Shown here in pieces: positions 19,662-29,688 of a DNA stretch of 64,000 nucleotides. The stretch comes from Pseudarthrobacter cellobiosi (GTDB lineage: Bacteria > Actinomycetota > Actinomycetes > Actinomycetales > Micrococcaceae). Under the pieces are notes generated by a model that did not search any database, was not told the origin of the DNA, and saw only the letters and a list, made by a program, of their open reading frames with translations. Both the position numbers and the translations under genes were made by a program. Within the stretch, counting starts at the first letter, position 1, and every line of letters starts with the position of its first letter. The stretch lies in the NCBI RefSeq assembly GCF_023913755.1, contig NZ_JAMXBJ010000050.1, positions 1 through 64,000 of the forward strand. Reading direction: 5' to 3'.

Positions 19662-20954
19662 ATGCTTTACATCAGTGTTCCGCTCGGCAAGCTGGTCCGC
19701 CGGGTTTCCCGGCTCAGGGGTGGAGGGTCCGCGCTGCCCGGGCTCGTGGTCGAGAAAATCGATCCCGGCTTTATGCAGCGGACGCTCGCCACGCTCCCCC
19801 ACGGCGTTGCCGTGGTGAGCGGAACCAACGGCAAAACCACCACCACAAAGATGGTGGTGGAACTCCTGGAAAGCCAGGGCCTGAAGGTCTTCACCAATCG
19901 CACGGGAAGCAACTTCACCCGCGGCGTGGCGGCCGCCCTGCTGGGCGAGGTGGACTGGCGCGGCAGGCTCGCCGCCGACGTCGCCGTCCTGGAGCTCGAC
20001 GAAGCCCACGCTACGCATTTTGTGAACCGTGTTCCGCCCCGGTACAGCCTCCTGCTCAACGTCCTGCGCGACCAATTGGACCGGTTCGGCGAGATCGACA
20101 AAACGGCCCAACTGCTGCAGCATATCGCCGACAAAACCACCGGAACAGTAGTCCTCAACAGGGAAGATCCCCGGGTCTCCCGGATCGCAGAAACCCTCAC
20201 CGGCAAGGACGTCGAGTACTTCGGCCTGGACGATTCCCTCCTTAGCACCTTCCCCAACGACGACGACATGCGGGCAGCGCCCGGCAGCCCCGCCCCCGCA
20301 GCGCTCCCCCACAAGCCAGCGGCCGACGTCGTACTCCGCAAAGTGGGGCCGGACACCGCCGATTTTGAGTACGACGGCGCCACGGTCACCACCGGGATGA
20401 AGCTCCGCGGCGTCTACAACATCTTTAACGCGGCTGCGGCGCTGACCTTGGCCCGCAGCATATGCGGCGGCGGTGCGGCCACCGCAGACCACGCCACCCT
20501 GCTCACCGCGCTGTCCCAGGTGGAGCCGGCGTTCGGCCGCGGCGAGAGCCTCACGGTGGGCGGCCAGCCGCTGGACCTGGTCCTGGTGAAGAACCCCAGC
20601 GGTTTCCGGCTGGGACTGAAGTCCTTCCCGGCGGGCGGTTACGCCACCATGATCGCCATCAACGACAACTATGCCGACGGCCGGGACATGTCCTGGCTCT
20701 GGGACGTGGAATTCGATTCGCTCCGCAGCGGCGGCGTGGACCAGCTGACCGGGTCCCGGGCCTACGACATGGCGCTGCGGCTGCAGTATGACGACGTCCG
20801 GATCGGCGGCGTCCAGCCGGAGATCGCGCCCGCCCTCGCCGCGTTCATTCGGGACGCAAGCGGCAAACCGAAGCGGATCTTCTGCACCTACACAGCCATG
20901 CTGGCCATCCGCCGCGAGCTGTCCAAAATCACCACAGTGGAGGTGGTCTCATGA
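19662..20954 (+). CDS. murT: Lipid II isoglutaminyl synthase, MurT subunit
   Basis: 430 aa Mur-ligase-fold protein. The P-loop [18 protein letters not shown] lies at about residues 52-69, and DUF1727 forms the C-terminal third ([25 protein letters not shown]). With GatD it amidates the alpha-carboxyl of D-Glu in lipid II to D-isoglutamine in an ATP- and glutamine-dependent step. Divergent from pdxT with 91 bp between starts. The stop overlaps the gatD start by 4 bp (ATGA), which fits the two-subunit enzyme. Confidence 0.94.
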   Translation: MLYISVPLGKLVRRVSRLRGGGSALPGLVVEKIDPGFMQRTLATLPHGVAVVSGTNGKTTTTKMVVELLESQGLKVFTNRTGSNFTRGVAAALLGEVDWRGRLAADVAVLELDEAHATHFVNRVPPRYSLLLNVLRDQLDRFGEIDKTAQLLQHIADKTTGTVVLNREDPRVSRIAETLTGKDVEYFGLDDSLLSTFPNDDDMRAAPGSPAPAALPHKPAADVVLRKVGPDTADFEYDGATVTTGMKLRGVYNIFNAAAALTLARSICGGGAATADHATLLTALSQVEPAFGRGESLTVGGQPLDLVLVKNPSGFRLGLKSFPAGGYATMIAINDNYADGRDMSWLWDVEFDSLRSGGVDQLTGSRAYDMALRLQYDDVRIGGVQPEIAPALAAFIRDASGKPKRIFCTYTAMLAIRRELSKITTVEVVS

Positions 20955-21718
20955 CCGCTGAATCAACCGGCATCGGGCCGGACGGCGTCGAACAGAATTC
21001 CAAGGGGACCATCCGGGTCCTGCAGCTCTACCCGCGGGACATGAACATCTACGGCGACTGGGGCAACGCCCTGGTGCTCAAGCAGCGGATCAGCTGGCAC
21101 GGCTACACCCCGGAGCTGCTCGAGTACAACGTCGGCGACGAATTTCCCGCCGATGTGGACCTGATTGTCGGCGGCGGCGGCCAGGACAGCGGACAGCTGG
21201 TCATCAAAGACGACCTGCAGTCGCAGGCCGGCGTCCTCACGAAGCTGGCCGAGGACGGCGTACCGATGCTGGTGATCTGCGGGCTGTACCAGCTGTTCGG
21301 GCGCTTCTTCAAGACCCGTTTAGGCTCGGTCATACCGGGCATCGGCGTCCTGGACGTGGAGACACACGGCACGGACGAGCGCCTGATCGGCAACGTCAGG
21401 GTGGCCACCGAAGAGTTCGGCGAGGTGCTGGGATACGAGAACCACAGCGGGCAGACCACGCTGGGTACGGGCGTCCGGCCGTTGGGGACCACCGCGAAAG
21501 GTACCGGCAACAACAGCAGCGACGGTCACGAGGGCGCACGCTACAAGAATGTGGTGGCCAGCTACCTGCACGGTTCGCTCCTACCCAAGAACCCCGCCAT
21601 CGCAGACTTCCTCATCACGACCGCCGCCGAGCGTAAATACGGCACCTTCACAGCCGGCGCACCGGACGACAGCTACGCAGTGCTGGCCCGGGAGCACGCT
21701 GCGCGCCGGCCGCGCTGA
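20951..21718 (+). CDS. gatD: Lipid II isoglutaminyl synthase, GatD glutaminase subunit
   Basis: 255 aa CobB/CobQ-like glutamine amidotransferase. The nucleophile Cys is in MLVICGLYQLFG and the partner His in SYLHGSLLPKNP; the N-terminal segment LYPRDMNIYGDWGNALVLKQR is characteristic of GatD. It delivers glutamine-derived ammonia to MurT. Translationally coupled to murT and facing the capA-like gene tail to tail across 36 bp. Confidence 0.94.
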   Translation: MTAESTGIGPDGVEQNSKGTIRVLQLYPRDMNIYGDWGNALVLKQRISWHGYTPELLEYNVGDEFPADVDLIVGGGGQDSGQLVIKDDLQSQAGVLTKLAEDGVPMLVICGLYQLFGRFFKTRLGSVIPGIGVLDVETHGTDERLIGNVRVATEEFGEVLGYENHSGQTTLGTGVRPLGTTAKGTGNNSSDGHEGARYKNVVASYLHGSLLPKNPAIADFLITTAAERKYGTFTAGAPDDSYAVLAREHAARRPR

Positions 21719-21754
21719 GTAGCGCTGCGCTGACGATTTCCCCGTCGAACTGTC

Positions 21755-23035
21755 TCAGGGATCCTTGGAGATCAGCAGTTCGTGCGCGCCCGCAGCAGCC
21801 GCGCCCATCGAGTCCACCACCGTGGCGGTCCTCACCCTGGTAGCGGCGTCGGCCTCGGGAGTTGAACAGACGCCCTGCGGCGCATCGGTTGCCACCGAGC
21901 ACCAGCGGTACGGATCGCGGACAATCACCGAGGGGGCCCAGGCCAGGTCCGACGCCATCCACTTGCCGGCAGCGTCCTGGCTGAACTGAGCCCGCACCAG
22001 CAGGCCCTCATTGTTCACTACATACCAAGGCGATAGTTCCGTGACCCCGTTGCCCAGACCGTAGACGATCCAGGTTCCCTTGTAGTTTTCGATGGGCAGC
22101 ACCGAGTGCGTGTGGTGGCCGTAAATCATGGTGAACTGGCCGCTGTCCACCAAGGCATGCGCTACGTCCTGCTGCTGGGCGTTCGCCTGGCTCGCGTACT
22201 CGTCGCCGGCATGCATAGCACCGAGCACGATGTCTGCACCCAGGGCCCGTGCCTTCACGGCTTTGGCGATCATGGTGGGCGCATCCAGCATGTCCACCTG
22301 CCAGTCGTATTCAGGGTATTGGCCGTTGAGCCCGTAGGTTCCCTGGATGATGGCAATCTTGGCGGCGTTGGTCTGCAGGATCAGGATTCCCTGCGACTCG
22401 GTCTCGGTGCGGTAGGAACCGGTGTGCTTCAGCCCCGCCGCATCCAGGGCGTCCAGGGTACGCAGTACGCCGTCCGTGCTCCGGTCGATCGTGTGGTTGC
22501 TCGCGGTGGTACAGGCCTGGTACCCCACCGCCTTAGCGGCCGTGATGATCTGCGGCGGGACGTTGAACGACGGGTACGCGGAGAACGGGCCATCGGGCCC
22601 GGCCACGGGCGTTTCCTGGTGGCAGATGGCCAGGTCGCTGGCCTGGATGTACGTTCGTTGGCCTTCGAGGAGCGGGGTGAAGTCCAGCCCTGGTTTGCCT
22701 GCTGCGGCGGCATCGTCGCGGGCCTGTTGCCAGAGCTGGGTGTGGACCAGCATGTCGCCGGTCACGAGGACGGACGTGCACCGCAGCGTGGGACACGCCG
22801 GCCCGGCGCCGGGCGTGGGAGTGGGCGTCGGGGTGGGGGTAGCCGTCGGGCTTGGCTGCCTTGTCCCGGCGCCGGTACTCGCAGCTGCACCGGAGGAAGG
22901 AACGGCCTGTTCGGCGACCAGGCCGCATCCTGCCAGCAGCGCCGCGGCCAGGATGCCGGCGGACACCGCAGCAGCGGAAAGAGCAGCAACAGCGCGCACC
23001 GAAGCAGCGCCCAACCTTTTCCCCATAGGCGTCAT
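21755..23035 (-). CDS. CapA-family lipoprotein, PgsA/CapA-type calcineurin-like fold
   Basis: 426 aa. Signal peptide with lipobox LLAGC (Cys about 37), then a Thr/Pro repeat linker (TPTPTPTP), then the CapA domain: VTGDMLVHTQLW, IVLGAMHAGDEYAS and MIYGHHTHSVLP are the metal-binding-type motifs. CapA proteins are linked to poly-gamma-glutamate export or to uncharacterised cell-envelope phosphoesterase activity; no capBC genes are nearby, so a polyglutamate role is not supported here. ATG at 23035 chosen; 23026 is an alternative with no better ribosome site. Confidence 0.85.
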   Translation of the reverse strand: MTPMGKRLGAASVRAVAALSAAAVSAGILAAALLAGCGLVAEQAVPSSGAAASTGAGTRQPSPTATPTPTPTPTPGAGPACPTLRCTSVLVTGDMLVHTQLWQQARDDAAAAGKPGLDFTPLLEGQRTYIQASDLAICHQETPVAGPDGPFSAYPSFNVPPQIITAAKAVGYQACTTASNHTIDRSTDGVLRTLDALDAAGLKHTGSYRTETESQGILILQTNAAKIAIIQGTYGLNGQYPEYDWQVDMLDAPTMIAKAVKARALGADIVLGAMHAGDEYASQANAQQQDVAHALVDSGQFTMIYGHHTHSVLPIENYKGTWIVYGLGNGVTELSPWYVVNNEGLLVRAQFSQDAAGKWMASDLAWAPSVIVRDPYRWCSVATDAPQGVCSTPEADAATRVRTATVVDSMGAAAAGAHELLISKDP

Positions 23036-23110
23036 TGTAGATCTGGCCGGCGCGCAAATTCCGCAAAGCCGCGCGTTGAGAAGCAAGCGGCACTATGAAA
23101 GGTTAGCGTG

Positions 23111-25123
23111 ATGACGAATCCCCTCCTCAGCGCCAGCGCCCTGCCCTATGGGCTGCCGCCTTTTGCCCGGATGAAACCATCCGATTACGCCGATGCCATC
23201 GACGCTGGCCTGGCGGAACATCTGGTGGAAATCCAGGCGATCGTGGACAACCCGGTGCCGGCGGACTTCGAGAATACGGCCCTGGCCGTGGAGAAGTCCG
23301 GCCAACTGCTCCACCGGGCGGCGGACTCCTTCCTCACCGTTGCCTCCGCCGACGCAACTGACGAAATCCGTGACCTGGAAACTGAACTCTCACCCCGCAT
23401 TTCGGCCCATCAGGACGAGATCTACCTCAATCGCGCACTGTTCGACAGGTTCGCGGCGATTGACACCTCCGGGCTTGACCCTGAGTCCGTCCGGATCGTG
23501 GAGGAGTACGTGAAGGAGTTCCGCCAGTCCGGGATCCAGCTCGAGAAGCCGGGCCAGGAACGGCTGAAGGAAATCAACGCGGAGCTGTCCAAACTGGGCA
23601 CGGAGTTTGGCCAGCGCGTGAAGGAGGCCATGAAATCGGCCGCATTGCTGCTGGACACAGCAGACGAGCTGGCCGGCTTGCCGGCAGACGATGTCGCCAG
23701 CGCCGCTGAGGCGGCCCGCGCCGTTGGCCACCACGGAAAATTCCTATTGACGCTCATCCAGCCCAGCGACCAGCCCGCCCTGGCTGCCCTGGAAACTCGG
23801 GACGTCCGCCGTCGGCTGTTTGAGGCCTCGATCGGCCGGGGCAGTGACGGCGGTGGCCTCGACGTCCTGGAACTGGTCAGGTCGACGGCCCGCCTGCGCG
23901 CTGAAAAGGCAGCCCTTTTGGGTTTCGCCAACTATGCCGAACTCGTGGCGGACCGCCAAACGGCCCACGACTTTGAGGCGGTCCAGTCCATGTTGAAAAG
24001 GCTGGCCCCCGCCGCGGTCCGTAATGCCGACGCCGAGGCTGCGGCCCTGACCGAGGCGGCAGGGCATCCGCTGGAGGCCTGGGACTGGGCGTTTTACTCA
24101 GCCAAGGTGCGGCGGGAAAAGTATGCCGTGGACGAGCAGGCACTCCGCCCCTATTTCGAGCTGGACCGCGTTCTCCGGGACGGCGTCTTCTTCGCCGCCA
24201 CATCCCTCTACGGCATCACCTTCCACGAACGGAAGGACCTCGCAGGGTACCACCCGGACGTCCGCGTCTGGGAGGTCCGGGACCAGGACGGCAGCGGGCT
24301 GGGGTTGTTCCTGGGAGACTACTACACCCGCGAATCCAAGCGGGGCGGGGCCTGGATGAACTCGCTGGTGGACCAGTCGGACCTGCTCGGCACCCGACCG
24401 GTGGTGATCAACAACCTCAATATCTCCAAGCCGCCGGCAGGCGAACCCACGCTCCTGACGCTGGACGAGCTGCGCACCACGTTCCACGAGTTCGGACACG
24501 CACTCCACGGCTTGTTGTCGAACGTGACGTATCCGCGGTTCGCCGGGACTGCCGTCCCCCGCGACTTTGTGGAATACCCGTCGCAGGTCAACGAGATGTG
24601 GATCCTGTGGCCGGAGGTGCTGGCAAATTATGCCCGGCACCACGCCACCGGCGAACCGCTTCCGCAGCAGGTTGTGGACAAGCTGAACGACTCACGGCTC
24701 TGGGGCGAAGGCTTCGGGACCACGGAATACCTCGGCGCTGCGCTGCTGGATCTGGCCTGGCATGTGCTGGACGAAACCGGAATCCCCGACGACGTCCTGG
24801 CGTTCGAGGCGAAGTCCCTAGCAGCCGCGGGCGTGGCTCATGCCCTGATCCCGCCGCGATACCGCACCGGCTATTTCCAGCACATCTTCGCGGGAGCCGG
24901 CTATGCGGCCGGTTATTACTCGTACATCTGGAGTGAGGTGCTGGATGCCGAAACCGTGGACTGGTTCACCGAGAACGGCGGTCTAACGCGCGCCAACGGC
25001 GAACGCTTCCGCCAGGAGCTGCTCTCCCGCGGCAACAGCCGGGACCCGCTGGAATCCTTCCGCGCGCTCCGCGGCCGCGACGCCCGGCTGGAGCCCCTGC
25101 TGAAACGCCGCGGCCTCGTCTGA
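23111..25123 (+). CDS. M3-family zinc metallopeptidase (peptidyl-dipeptidase Dcp-like)
   Basis: 670 aa, all helical, with the zinc motif HEFGHALHG at about residue 460 and the downstream Glu-containing segment DFVEYPSQVNEMW. IPPRYRTGYFQHIFAGAGYAAGYYSYIWSE is the C-terminal M3 signature. Likely cytosolic, removing dipeptides or cleaving oligopeptides. ATG at 23111 has AAAGG 8 nt upstream; a GTG directly before it (23108) is the alternative. The gene ends at a palindrome shared with the convergent pdxS. Confidence 0.93.
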   Translation: MTNPLLSASALPYGLPPFARMKPSDYADAIDAGLAEHLVEIQAIVDNPVPADFENTALAVEKSGQLLHRAADSFLTVASADATDEIRDLETELSPRISAHQDEIYLNRALFDRFAAIDTSGLDPESVRIVEEYVKEFRQSGIQLEKPGQERLKEINAELSKLGTEFGQRVKEAMKSAALLLDTADELAGLPADDVASAAEAARAVGHHGKFLLTLIQPSDQPALAALETRDVRRRLFEASIGRGSDGGGLDVLELVRSTARLRAEKAALLGFANYAELVADRQTAHDFEAVQSMLKRLAPAAVRNADAEAAALTEAAGHPLEAWDWAFYSAKVRREKYAVDEQALRPYFELDRVLRDGVFFAATSLYGITFHERKDLAGYHPDVRVWEVRDQDGSGLGLFLGDYYTRESKRGGAWMNSLVDQSDLLGTRPVVINNLNISKPPAGEPTLLTLDELRTTFHEFGHALHGLLSNVTYPRFAGTAVPRDFVEYPSQVNEMWILWPEVLANYARHHATGEPLPQQVVDKLNDSRLWGEGFGTTEYLGAALLDLAWHVLDETGIPDDVLAFEAKSLAAAGVAHALIPPRYRTGYFQHIFAGAGYAAGYYSYIWSEVLDAETVDWFTENGGLTRANGERFRQELLSRGNSRDPLESFRALRGRDARLEPLLKRRGLV

Positions 25124-25129
25124 CCCCTC

Positions 25130-25189
25130 ATCGATTGCTCCGTAGACGCCGTTTTGAGGCCTCATAAGGGCCGTTACGGAGCAATCGAT
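25130..25189. repeat. Palindrome with conserved-loop sequence, member 1
   Basis: 15-bp perfect arms ATCGATTGCTCCGTA (25130-25144) and its complement (25175-25189) around a 30-nt loop containing CGTTTTGAGGC. It begins 7 bp past the M3-peptidase stop, between convergent genes. The loop resembles that of the palindrome at 61577-61632 although the arms differ. May act as a bidirectional terminator. Confidence 0.6.
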
Positions 25190-25214
25190 GGGGTTACTGA
25201 CAGGCTCAACCACC

Positions 25215-25260
25215 GACGACGCCGGCCCGCCACCTGAAAAGGTGACGGGCCGGCGTCGTC
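25215..25260 (-). terminator. pdxS terminator
   Basis: Very strong hairpin of two 21-nt arms (25215-25235 and 25240-25260) with one mismatch and loop GAAA, starting 14 bp past the pdxS stop on the minus strand. Its symmetry means it could serve the convergent peptidase gene too. Confidence 0.75.
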
Positions 25261-25274
25261 CTGCTTTAGAGGTG

Positions 25275-26201
25275 TTACCAGCCGCGCTCGGAGAGGCGGT
25301 GCGGCTGCGGGATTTCGTCCACGTTGATGCCCACCATGGCTTCGCCGAGGCCGCGGGAGGCCTTGGCGATCACGTCGGGGTCATCGAAGAACGTGGTGGC
25401 CTTGACCACAGCAGCGGCGCGCTGGGCCGGGTTGCCGGACTTGAAGATACCGGAACCGACGAACACACCGTCAGCGCCGAGCTGCATCATCATCGCAGCG
25501 TCGGCCGGGGTGGCAATGCCGCCCGCGGTGAACAGCACCACGGGGAGCTTGCCGGCGGCGGCAACTTCCTTGACCAGTTCGTACGGGGCCTGCAGTTCCT
25601 TGGCCGCGACGTAGAGCTCGTCCTCGGCCAGGGCCGAAAGCTTGGCGATCTCGGCGCGGATCTGGCGCATGTGCCCGGTCGCGTTGGAAACGTCACCGGT
25701 ACCGGCCTCGCCCTTGGAGCGGATCATGGCCGCGCCTTCGTTGATGCGGCGCAGCGCCTCACCAAGGTTGGTGGCGCCACAGACGAAGGGAACCTTGAAG
25801 TTCCACTTGTCGATGTGGTGGACGTAGTCGGCCGGGGTCAGGACCTCGGACTCGTCAATGTAGTCCACGCCCAACGACTGCAGGACCTGGGCCTCCACGA
25901 AGTGGCCGATCCGTGCCTTGGCCATGACCGGGACGGAGACGGCTTCGATGATCTTGTCGATCATGTCCGGATCCGACATGCGGGACACGCCGCCCTGGGC
26001 ACGGATATCGGCCGGAACGCGTTCCAGCGCCATCACTGCAACGGCACCGGCGTCTTCGGCGATGCGGGCCTGTTCAACATTGACGACGTCCATGATGACG
26101 CCGCCCTTGAGCATCTCAGCCATGCCGCGCTTGACGCGGTTGCTGCCCGTGACGCTGTTCGCGGACGAACCGGCTTCGCTGCTTACATCAGGTGTAGACA
26201 C
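25275..26201 (-). CDS. pdxS: Pyridoxal 5'-phosphate synthase lyase subunit PdxS
   Basis: 308 aa TIM-barrel enzyme that builds PLP from ribose 5-phosphate, glyceraldehyde 3-phosphate and ammonia from PdxT. Visible: [52 protein letters not shown] (catalytic-site region), and [40 protein letters not shown] at 26199-26201 with AGGGG 5 nt upstream is the likely start; an ORF extension to 26252 is not family-like. Confidence 0.97.
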   Translation of the reverse strand: MSTPDVSSEAGSSANSVTGSNRVKRGMAEMLKGGVIMDVVNVEQARIAEDAGAVAVMALERVPADIRAQGGVSRMSDPDMIDKIIEAVSVPVMAKARIGHFVEAQVLQSLGVDYIDESEVLTPADYVHHIDKWNFKVPFVCGATNLGEALRRINEGAAMIRSKGEAGTGDVSNATGHMRQIRAEIAKLSALAEDELYVAAKELQAPYELVKEVAAAGKLPVVLFTAGGIATPADAAMMMQLGADGVFVGSGIFKSGNPAQRAAAVVKATTFFDDPDVIAKASRGLGEAMVGINVDEIPQPHRLSERGW

Positions 26202-26342
26202 AAAAACCCCTATGGGTAGATAGATGATCTTCGCCGGGCGTGAGGGCGGCAAGAAGCCGAAAGTACACGCACCGGGTTGCCGGATCCATTGACCGGGCAG
26301 TCACAATACTAGTCCCACGGCAGGCGGCGGGCTTAATCAGGC

Positions 26343-26966
26343 TTAATCCGAAGCCGCGGACTCCGCAAAGGCCTGGCGGTGGACGGTGGCTACGCGCTGG
26401 ATGATGGTGATGAGGCTGGCCAGGGCCAGGAGTCCAAGCGTCACCAGAAGAACCACCGGGGGCAAGCCCAGACCGGTGAATCCGGTGACCACCAGCACCG
26501 AAACCAGTCTCTCGGCGCGCTCGGCGATGCCCACATTCGCCGTGAAGCCGAGGGATTCGGCCTTGGACCGCGCATAGGAGACCACCATGCCCAAAACGAG
26601 GCACAGCATGGCTGCGACGGCGATGGCGTACTCCGCGCCCCCGGTGAAGAACCAGATGGCCACCCCCGCGAACAGGGCGCCGTCAGCGATCCTGTCCAAG
26701 GTGGAGTCCAGGAAGTTTCCCCAGCGGCCGCCGGTGTCGCGCAGCCGGGCCATAATGCCGTCGAGCACGTCGGAGAAGATGAAGGCGGTGATGAACAGGG
26801 TCCCCCACCAGAGCTGGCCGAGGGGGTAGAAGACCAACGCCCCGACCACCACGCCGGCGGTTCCGATGACCGTCACGGCATCAGGGGAAACACCGATTTT
26901 CAGGAGCCAACGCGCAAGCGGAGTGAACAGCGCGGTGAAAAACCCGCGCGCATGCCTATTCAGCAT
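26343..26966 (-). CDS. CDP-alcohol phosphatidyltransferase, phosphatidylinositol-phosphate synthase type
   Basis: 207 aa membrane enzyme with the full CDP-OH-P motif DVLDGIMARLRDTGGRWGNFLDSTLD (D-x2-D-G-x2-A-R-x8-G-x3-D-x3-D). About six membrane segments. The position directly after the HIT gene and thrS matches the M. tuberculosis pgsA1 (Rv2612c) locus, whose product makes phosphatidylinositol phosphate from CDP-diacylglycerol and inositol phosphate, so I infer that role. ATG at 26966 has GGGGAGA upstream; the start overlaps the HIT gene by 11 bp. Confidence 0.88.
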   Translation of the reverse strand: MLNRHARGFFTALFTPLARWLLKIGVSPDAVTVIGTAGVVVGALVFYPLGQLWWGTLFITAFIFSDVLDGIMARLRDTGGRWGNFLDSTLDRIADGALFAGVAIWFFTGGAEYAIAVAAMLCLVLGMVVSYARSKAESLGFTANVGIAERAERLVSVLVVTGFTGLGLPPVVLLVTLGLLALASLITIIQRVATVHRQAFAESAASD

Positions 26967-27543
26967 CCGTCTCCCCGGGCCAGGCCTCTGCAACCTGCTG
27001 GCGGACTTCATCCAGGGTCTGCGTAATGGCCTTGGTCTGGGCAATGATGGGGAAGAAGTTACCGTCCCCGCCCCAGCGCGGAACGATGTGCTGGTGCAGG
27101 TGCGCGGCGATTCCTGCCCCGCCCACTACGCCCTGGTTCATGCCGAGGTTGAACCCGCCCGGGTTCGCCACCTTGCGCAGGACCCGCATGGCCGTTTGGG
27201 TGATCTCCGCGAATTCCGCGGTCTCCTCCACCGTGAGGTCCGTGTAGTCCGGGACATGCCGGTACGGGCAAACCAGGAGGTGCCCCGGATTGTAGGGAAA
27301 CAGGTTGAGGACCACGTAACAGGTCTTCCCCCGGTAGACGATCAGGGCTTCCTCGTCAGTCCGGCCCGGGCCCACGCAGAAGGGGCAGTCGAACTCGCCC
27401 TTGAACTGGTGCTGGCCGCCCTTGATGTAGGCCATCCGGTGCGGAGTCCACAGGCGCTGGAAAGCATCCGGCACGCCCGCGAGCTCAAAGTCATCTGTCA
27501 CGCCGGCATCCCCTGGATATCCTGCGCCTGTGTTCTCCTGCAC
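26956..27543 (-). CDS. HIT-family nucleotide phosphorylase/hydrolase (Rv2613c-like)
   Basis: 195 aa. The histidine triad HLHQHIVPRW is near residue 155, and the zinc-type cysteines are in FDCPFCVGPG near the N-terminus, as in the M. tuberculosis diadenosine tetraphosphate phosphorylase Rv2613c that occupies the same place between thrS and pgsA1. Ap4A phosphorylase is therefore the best guess. GTG at 27541-27543 lies 19 bp after the thrS stop; an in-frame ORF extending into thrS is probably not used. Confidence 0.88.
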   Translation of the reverse strand: MQENTGAGYPGDAGVTDDFELAGVPDAFQRLWTPHRMAYIKGGQHQFKGEFDCPFCVGPGRTDEEALIVYRGKTCYVVLNLFPYNPGHLLVCPYRHVPDYTDLTVEETAEFAEITQTAMRVLRKVANPGGFNLGMNQGVVGGAGIAAHLHQHIVPRWGGDGNFFPIIAQTKAITQTLDEVRQQVAEAWPGETDAE

Positions 27544-27562
27544 CGTGTTGTTTCCGTTTCCG

Positions 27563-29572
27563 CTAGCTGGTCCGGTTACGGACGGCTTCTGTGATCCGCT
27601 TGACGGCCTCGGCCACCGGCACGCCGTTGTCCTGGCTCCCGTCACGGAAGCGGAAGGACACCGCGCCGGCCTCGGCGTCGTCGCCGCCGGCGATCAGGAC
27701 GAACGGGATCTTGTCCTTGCTGGCGGTGCGGATCTTCTTGGGGAACCTGTCCGACGACGTGTCCACCTCGGCGCGGATGCCCGCTGCCTTAAGCTGGTCA
27801 ACGACGTCGAACATGTACTCGTTGAACGTTTCGGCCACCGGGATGCCGACCACCTGGACGGGGGAAAGCCACGCGGGGAACGCGCCGGCGTAATGCTCGG
27901 TGAGCACACCCATGAACCGCTCGATGGAACCGAAGAGCGCGCGGTGGATCATCACGGGACGCTGGCGGGTGCCGTCGGCTGCCTGGAATTCCAGCTCGAA
28001 GCGTTCCGGGAGGTTGAAGTCCAGCTGGATGGTGGACATCTGCCAGGTGCGCCCGAGTGCGTCCTTGGCCTGGACGGAGATCTTCGGACCGTAGAAGGCC
28101 GCGCCGCCCGGATCAGCGACCAGTTCCAGGCCGGATTCCTCAGCCACCTCGGCGAGGGTCCGGGTGGCTTCTTCCCAGGCTGCGTCCTCGCCGACGTACT
28201 TCTCCGGGTCCTTGGTGGACAGCTCCAGGTAGAAGTCGTTCAGGCCGTAGTCCTTCAGCAGGTCGAGCACGAACTTCAGGGTCTTGGTGAGTTCGTCCTT
28301 CATCTGCTCGCGGGTGCAGTAGATGTGGGCGTCGTCCTGTGTCATGCCACGGACCCGGGTCAGGCCGTGTACCACGCCGGACTTTTCGTACCGGTACACC
28401 GAACCGAATTCGAAGAGACGCAGGGGAAGTTCCCGGTAGGACCGTCCACGCGAGCGGAAGATCAGGTTGTGCATGGGGCAGTTCATCGGCTTCAGGTAGT
28501 AGTCCTGGCCGGGCTTGCGCACGGTGCCGTCCTCGTTGAGTTCGGCATCCACGTGCATGGCCGGGAACATGCCCTCCTTGTACCAGTCCAGGTGGCCGGA
28601 GACTTCGTAGAGGTGGCCCTTGGTGATGTGGGGCGTGTAGACGAACTCGTAGCCGGCATCGACGTGGCGCTGGCGGGAGTAGTCCTCCATCTCCTTGCGG
28701 ATGATGCCGCCCTTGGGGTGGAACACCGGCAGGCCGGAGCCCAGCTCGTCGGGGAAGGAGAACAGGTCAAGCTCGACGCCGAGCTTGCGGTGGTCGCGCC
28801 GCTCAGCCTCGGCGATGCGCTCCTGGTAGGCCTTCAGCGCGTCTTTGGTTGGCCAGGCGGTGCCGTAGATACGCTGCAGCTGCTGGTTCTTCTGGTTGCC
28901 CAGCCAGTACGCGGAGGAGGACCGGGTCAGGGCGAAGGCGTTGGAGATCAGCTTGGTGTTGGGCAGGTGCGGGCCGCGGCAGAGGTCGCACCAGACCGTG
29001 GTGCCCTCTTTGCGCTCGACGTTGTCGTAGATGGTGATGTCGCCGGCGCCGACCTCGACGTTGACGCCCTCGCCGGCTTCGGCGGCGTTGTTCTTCTTGC
29101 CCAGGAGCTCGAGCTTGTAGGGCTCGTTCTTCATGGCCTCGCGGGCCTCGTCCTCGCTGACCACGCGGCGGACGAACTTCTGGTTCTGGTTGACGATCTT
29201 GAGCATCATCTTCTCGAGGGTCTTGAGGTCCTCGGGGGTGAACGGTTCTGCGACGTCGAAGTCGAAGTAGAAGCCGTCGGTGATGTACGGGCCGATGCCC
29301 AGCTTGGCGTCCGGGCGCAGCTGCTGCACGGCCTGGGCCATGACGTGGGCGGTGGAGTGGCGGAGGACGTCCAGGCCATCCGGGGAATCGATGGTGACGC
29401 CCTCGATCTCGGCGCCCTCGGGCAGCTCCTGGTCCAGGTCCTTCAGCTCGCCGTTGACGCGGGCAACAACAACATCGCGGCGCTCAAAGAAGAGTTCCGC
29501 ACCGGTTGTCCCGGTAGTCACCTTGGTCTCTTCGCCATCGACGATGAGGGTGATCTGCTGGGCATCTGACAC
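27563..29572 (-). CDS. thrS: Threonine--tRNA ligase
   Basis: 669 aa class II synthetase. N-terminal TGS domain ([22 protein letters not shown]), the editing domain with [14 protein letters not shown] (H-x3-H type), catalytic zinc ligands in [24 protein letters not shown], motif 2 [17 protein letters not shown] and motif 3 near [23 protein letters not shown], and an anticodon domain at the C-terminus. First gene of the thrS-HIT-pgsA operon. No T-box leader is visible in the 116 bp upstream. Confidence 0.97.
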   Translation of the reverse strand: MSDAQQITLIVDGEETKVTTGTTGAELFFERRDVVVARVNGELKDLDQELPEGAEIEGVTIDSPDGLDVLRHSTAHVMAQAVQQLRPDAKLGIGPYITDGFYFDFDVAEPFTPEDLKTLEKMMLKIVNQNQKFVRRVVSEDEAREAMKNEPYKLELLGKKNNAAEAGEGVNVEVGAGDITIYDNVERKEGTTVWCDLCRGPHLPNTKLISNAFALTRSSSAYWLGNQKNQQLQRIYGTAWPTKDALKAYQERIAEAERRDHRKLGVELDLFSFPDELGSGLPVFHPKGGIIRKEMEDYSRQRHVDAGYEFVYTPHITKGHLYEVSGHLDWYKEGMFPAMHVDAELNEDGTVRKPGQDYYLKPMNCPMHNLIFRSRGRSYRELPLRLFEFGSVYRYEKSGVVHGLTRVRGMTQDDAHIYCTREQMKDELTKTLKFVLDLLKDYGLNDFYLELSTKDPEKYVGEDAAWEEATRTLAEVAEESGLELVADPGGAAFYGPKISVQAKDALGRTWQMSTIQLDFNLPERFELEFQAADGTRQRPVMIHRALFGSIERFMGVLTEHYAGAFPAWLSPVQVVGIPVAETFNEYMFDVVDQLKAAGIRAEVDTSSDRFPKKIRTASKDKIPFVLIAGGDDAEAGAVSFRFRDGSQDNGVPVAEAVKRITEAVRNRTS

Positions 29573-29688
29573 GGGTGTCTCCTATTCAAAGTTTTAGGCT
29601 TCATAGCTTGCGGCGTACGGGGACCACAGCCAGCCATCGTCAATGCTATCGGTTTCCCGGGAGGCCGACCAACGGGACCCGCGGCCGC

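Noticed and set aside
27530..29569. 679-codon plus-strand ORF
   Set aside because: Antisense to thrS with its full set of synthetase motifs.
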